From: Pseudomonadota bacterium
GTDB taxonomy: Bacteria; Pseudomonadota; Alphaproteobacteria; UBA8366; JADFVY01
Reading direction: 5' to 3'
Assembly: GCA_015222795.1 (NCBI GenBank)
Contig: JADFVY010000036.1
Coordinates: 1-6,395 of the forward strand
Length of the DNA stretch: 6,395 nt
The position numbers and the translations under genes were made by a program. Positions 5,408-6,395 of the stretch are shown piece after piece (position 1 is the first letter of the stretch; the number at the start of each line of letters is the position of its first letter). The notes below the pieces were generated by a model, which was given only the letters and a program-made list of their open reading frames with translations, made no database searches and was not told the origin of the DNA.

Positions 5408-5529
5408 ATCGACTCCGTATTTGAACGCAACAAAACGCCGCTTGAACGGAGAAAACGATATGCACCTATGACAGCCGGAAATAGCCGTCACGATTAATTG
5501 GTGCGGTGATATGATTTATATTATTGAAA
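5408..5529 (-). promoter_or_regulatory. AT-rich regulatory gap upstream of the AlpA gene
   Basis: This 122 bp is the only gap in the element's otherwise tightly packed operon, and its distal part (5493-5529) is much richer in A and T than the genes. It very likely holds a promoter for alpA, the 142-residue gene and the helicase, and perhaps regulatory sites. No convincing sigma-70 -35/-10 pair stands out. An imperfect palindrome, GACAGC-N8-GCCGTC, lies at 5470-5489. Confidence 0.5.
5421..5448. repeat. Two TTGAACG direct repeats, 21 bp apart (candidate operator)
   Basis: TTGAACG occurs at 5421-5427 and 5442-5448 on the + strand (CGTTCAA on the coding strand). The period is 21 bp, two helical turns, so two proteins would sit on the same face. 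They lie 14-41 bp before the alpA start codon, within the likely leader or promoter. AlpA itself or an element repressor could bind here. Confidence 0.4.
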
Positions 5530-6186
5530 TTAATGCTTTTTCCGGCCCGGACGCCTCCAATCGTCGTTGCCATCCGTCGCCATGTCCCAGGCGCGGTCAA
5601 AACCTCTGCCCGACAATCCCTCAAACAGCTTCATCGCCTCGGCCTTGTAGAGCGCCTTCGGCTTCTCCGGGCCGCCACGTTCGACCGTATCGCGAAGCCA
5701 TCGCTCACAATCCGTTACCGCCTTTCCGCTATAGTAGACTGCCCTCGACCGATGCGCATCCAAGTCCGCCGACCGCCAAATCCGCAGATCTTTATATTTC
5801 ACGCCATCGATTCGAATATTCCCGATCCCCACAAACCGCGCGTGTTGCCACCGGTCCGCATCGAGCCGGATACGTTCGCCCGCCGGCGGAATAGGATGCG
5901 GGAACACAAACCCGACCAACTCGCCTGACGCCAGCCGCGCGATCAGGTCGTCTTTGACCACCCGCCGCGCCTCAGCCAGTTCCCCATATGCGACGTCCCT
6001 CGCTGTTGGCGCATGATTCCTTCCGCCAGCTAGGCTGCGGGCCATATCGGCATGCCAAGGCGGCGGACAAGCATCCTCCGCCTGACCCAAACAATATCGC
6101 AACGCCGGCGACGTGAAGGTCTTCAAAGCCTGATCGATCGTCAGGCCGCCCTCGTGGTCCGCACGATCTCGCGCCGCGTCATTCAT
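5530..6186 (-). CDS. Unknown element protein, 218 residues, next to the integrase
   Basis: I cannot assign a named family. The protein has an acidic-to-neutral N-terminal half with a helical region (ARDVAYGELAEARRVVKDDLIARLASGEL), followed by a beta-rich middle around GFVFPHPIPPAGERIRL and RFVGIGNIRIDGVKYKDLRI. The C-terminus, AFDRAWD-like (GFDRAWDMA) then WRRPGRKKH, is a basic tail common in small hypothetical proteins carried beside integrases on proteobacterial islands. It may bind DNA. The start at 6186 is chosen because AGGGG lies 5 nt upstream and the ATG overlaps the integrase stop by 8 bp. An alternative start at 6216 adds 10 residues and lacks such a site. It is probably cotranscribed with the integrase. 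Confidence 0.7.
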   Translation of the reverse strand: MNDAARDRADHEGGLTIDQALKTFTSPALRYCLGQAEDACPPPWHADMARSLAGGRNHAPTARDVAYGELAEARRVVKDDLIARLASGELVGFVFPHPIPPAGERIRLDADRWQHARFVGIGNIRIDGVKYKDLRIWRSADLDAHRSRAVYYSGKAVTDCERWLRDTVERGGPEKPKALYKAEAMKLFEGLSGRGFDRAWDMATDGNDDWRRPGRKKH

Positions 6187-6395
6187 GTCCGCCCCTATCG
6201 CCGATCGCCACGACATTCGCCGCCCGGCCGGAAACTATCGCGTCAATCCTGTTGCCCCAAACCTCTAGCGCCGCCCGCTTCTCCGCCGCGTAATCGTGGT
6301 GCAGATAGCGCGACGTGATGCCCGCCTTCTTGTGGTTCAGAACCGCCCCGATCACGTCCGCCGGGATCCGCAACGCCTGCAGCCCGGTCCCCGCC
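6179..6395 (-). CDS. int: Tyrosine recombinase (integrase), C-terminal part
   Basis: The last 71 residues of a tyrosine-family site-specific recombinase are visible; the rest lies past the right edge. The segment reads TGLQALRIPADVIGAVLNH, then KKAGITSRYLHH, and ends in KRAALEVWGNRIDAIV. The conserved LNH histidine (codon 6332-6334) and the nucleophile tyrosine of the TSRY block (codon 6305-6307) are both present, so the catalytic end is intact. The enzyme would insert and excise the element between att sites. Transcription runs leftward into the element, and its TGA overlaps the next gene's start by 8 bp. The AlpA-type protein is a candidate partner for excision. Confidence 0.9.
   Translation of the reverse strand, partial: AGTGLQALRIPADVIGAVLNHKKAGITSRYLHHDYAAEKRAALEVWGNRIDAIVSGRAANVVAIGDRGGHE

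Noticed and set aside
5408..5491. A 28-residue N-terminal extension of the AlpA protein from 5491
   Set aside because: AlpA proteins are about 70 residues and begin near the helix-turn-helix. The extension crosses the repeat-bearing regulatory gap, whereas 5407 has a good ribosome-binding site.

Overview
This is a GC-rich window that looks alphaproteobacterial. It joins a short stretch of host chromosome (about 1-2670) to most of a small integrated genetic element (about 2705 to beyond 6395). The alphaproteobacterial guess rests on protein style, an FNR/FixK-type operator, and a remnant that resembles the 3' end of an initiator tRNA. The species cannot be named from this window.

Host part. 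An APH-like kinase-fold protein of the COG2187 type (+ strand, 34-1089) converges on a ribose-phosphate pyrophosphokinase paralogue (- strand, 1086-2078), and their stop codons overlap. Upstream of the synthetase, on the same strand, lies a 102-residue GYD-domain protein (2112-2420). Its promoter carries a perfect FNR/FixK-type palindrome at 2474-2487, placed as expected for a class II activator site. I read the GYD and synthetase genes as one low-oxygen-induced transcription unit. The kinase-like protein fits, because COG2187 proteins occur in hypoxia regulons of other bacteria (for example Rv2004c in the mycobacterial DosR regulon).

Element part. From right to left, all on the - strand: the C-terminus of a tyrosine recombinase (running off the window), an unknown 218-residue protein, a 122 bp AT-rich regulatory gap, an AlpA-type regulator, an unknown 142-residue helical protein, and a 526-residue P-loop replication helicase. 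The last three genes are linked by 4 nt start/stop overlaps. Beyond the helicase lies about 500 bp of non-coding DNA. It holds an 18 bp inverted repeat around an AT-rich core and a cluster of four TTTAAC direct repeats, which is a plausible replication origin.

The element appears to end at 2670-2704, where a degenerate copy of an initiator-tRNA 3' end lies on the - strand. This orientation is what integration at the 3' end of a tRNA-fMet gene located past the right edge would leave. No capsid, packaging, conjugation or obvious cargo gene is visible. The layout (integrase, AlpA, helicase, origin, att) resembles a stripped-down phage satellite (PICI/P4-like) or a minimal integrative element of roughly 4-5 kb. 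This is the most unusual thing in the window.
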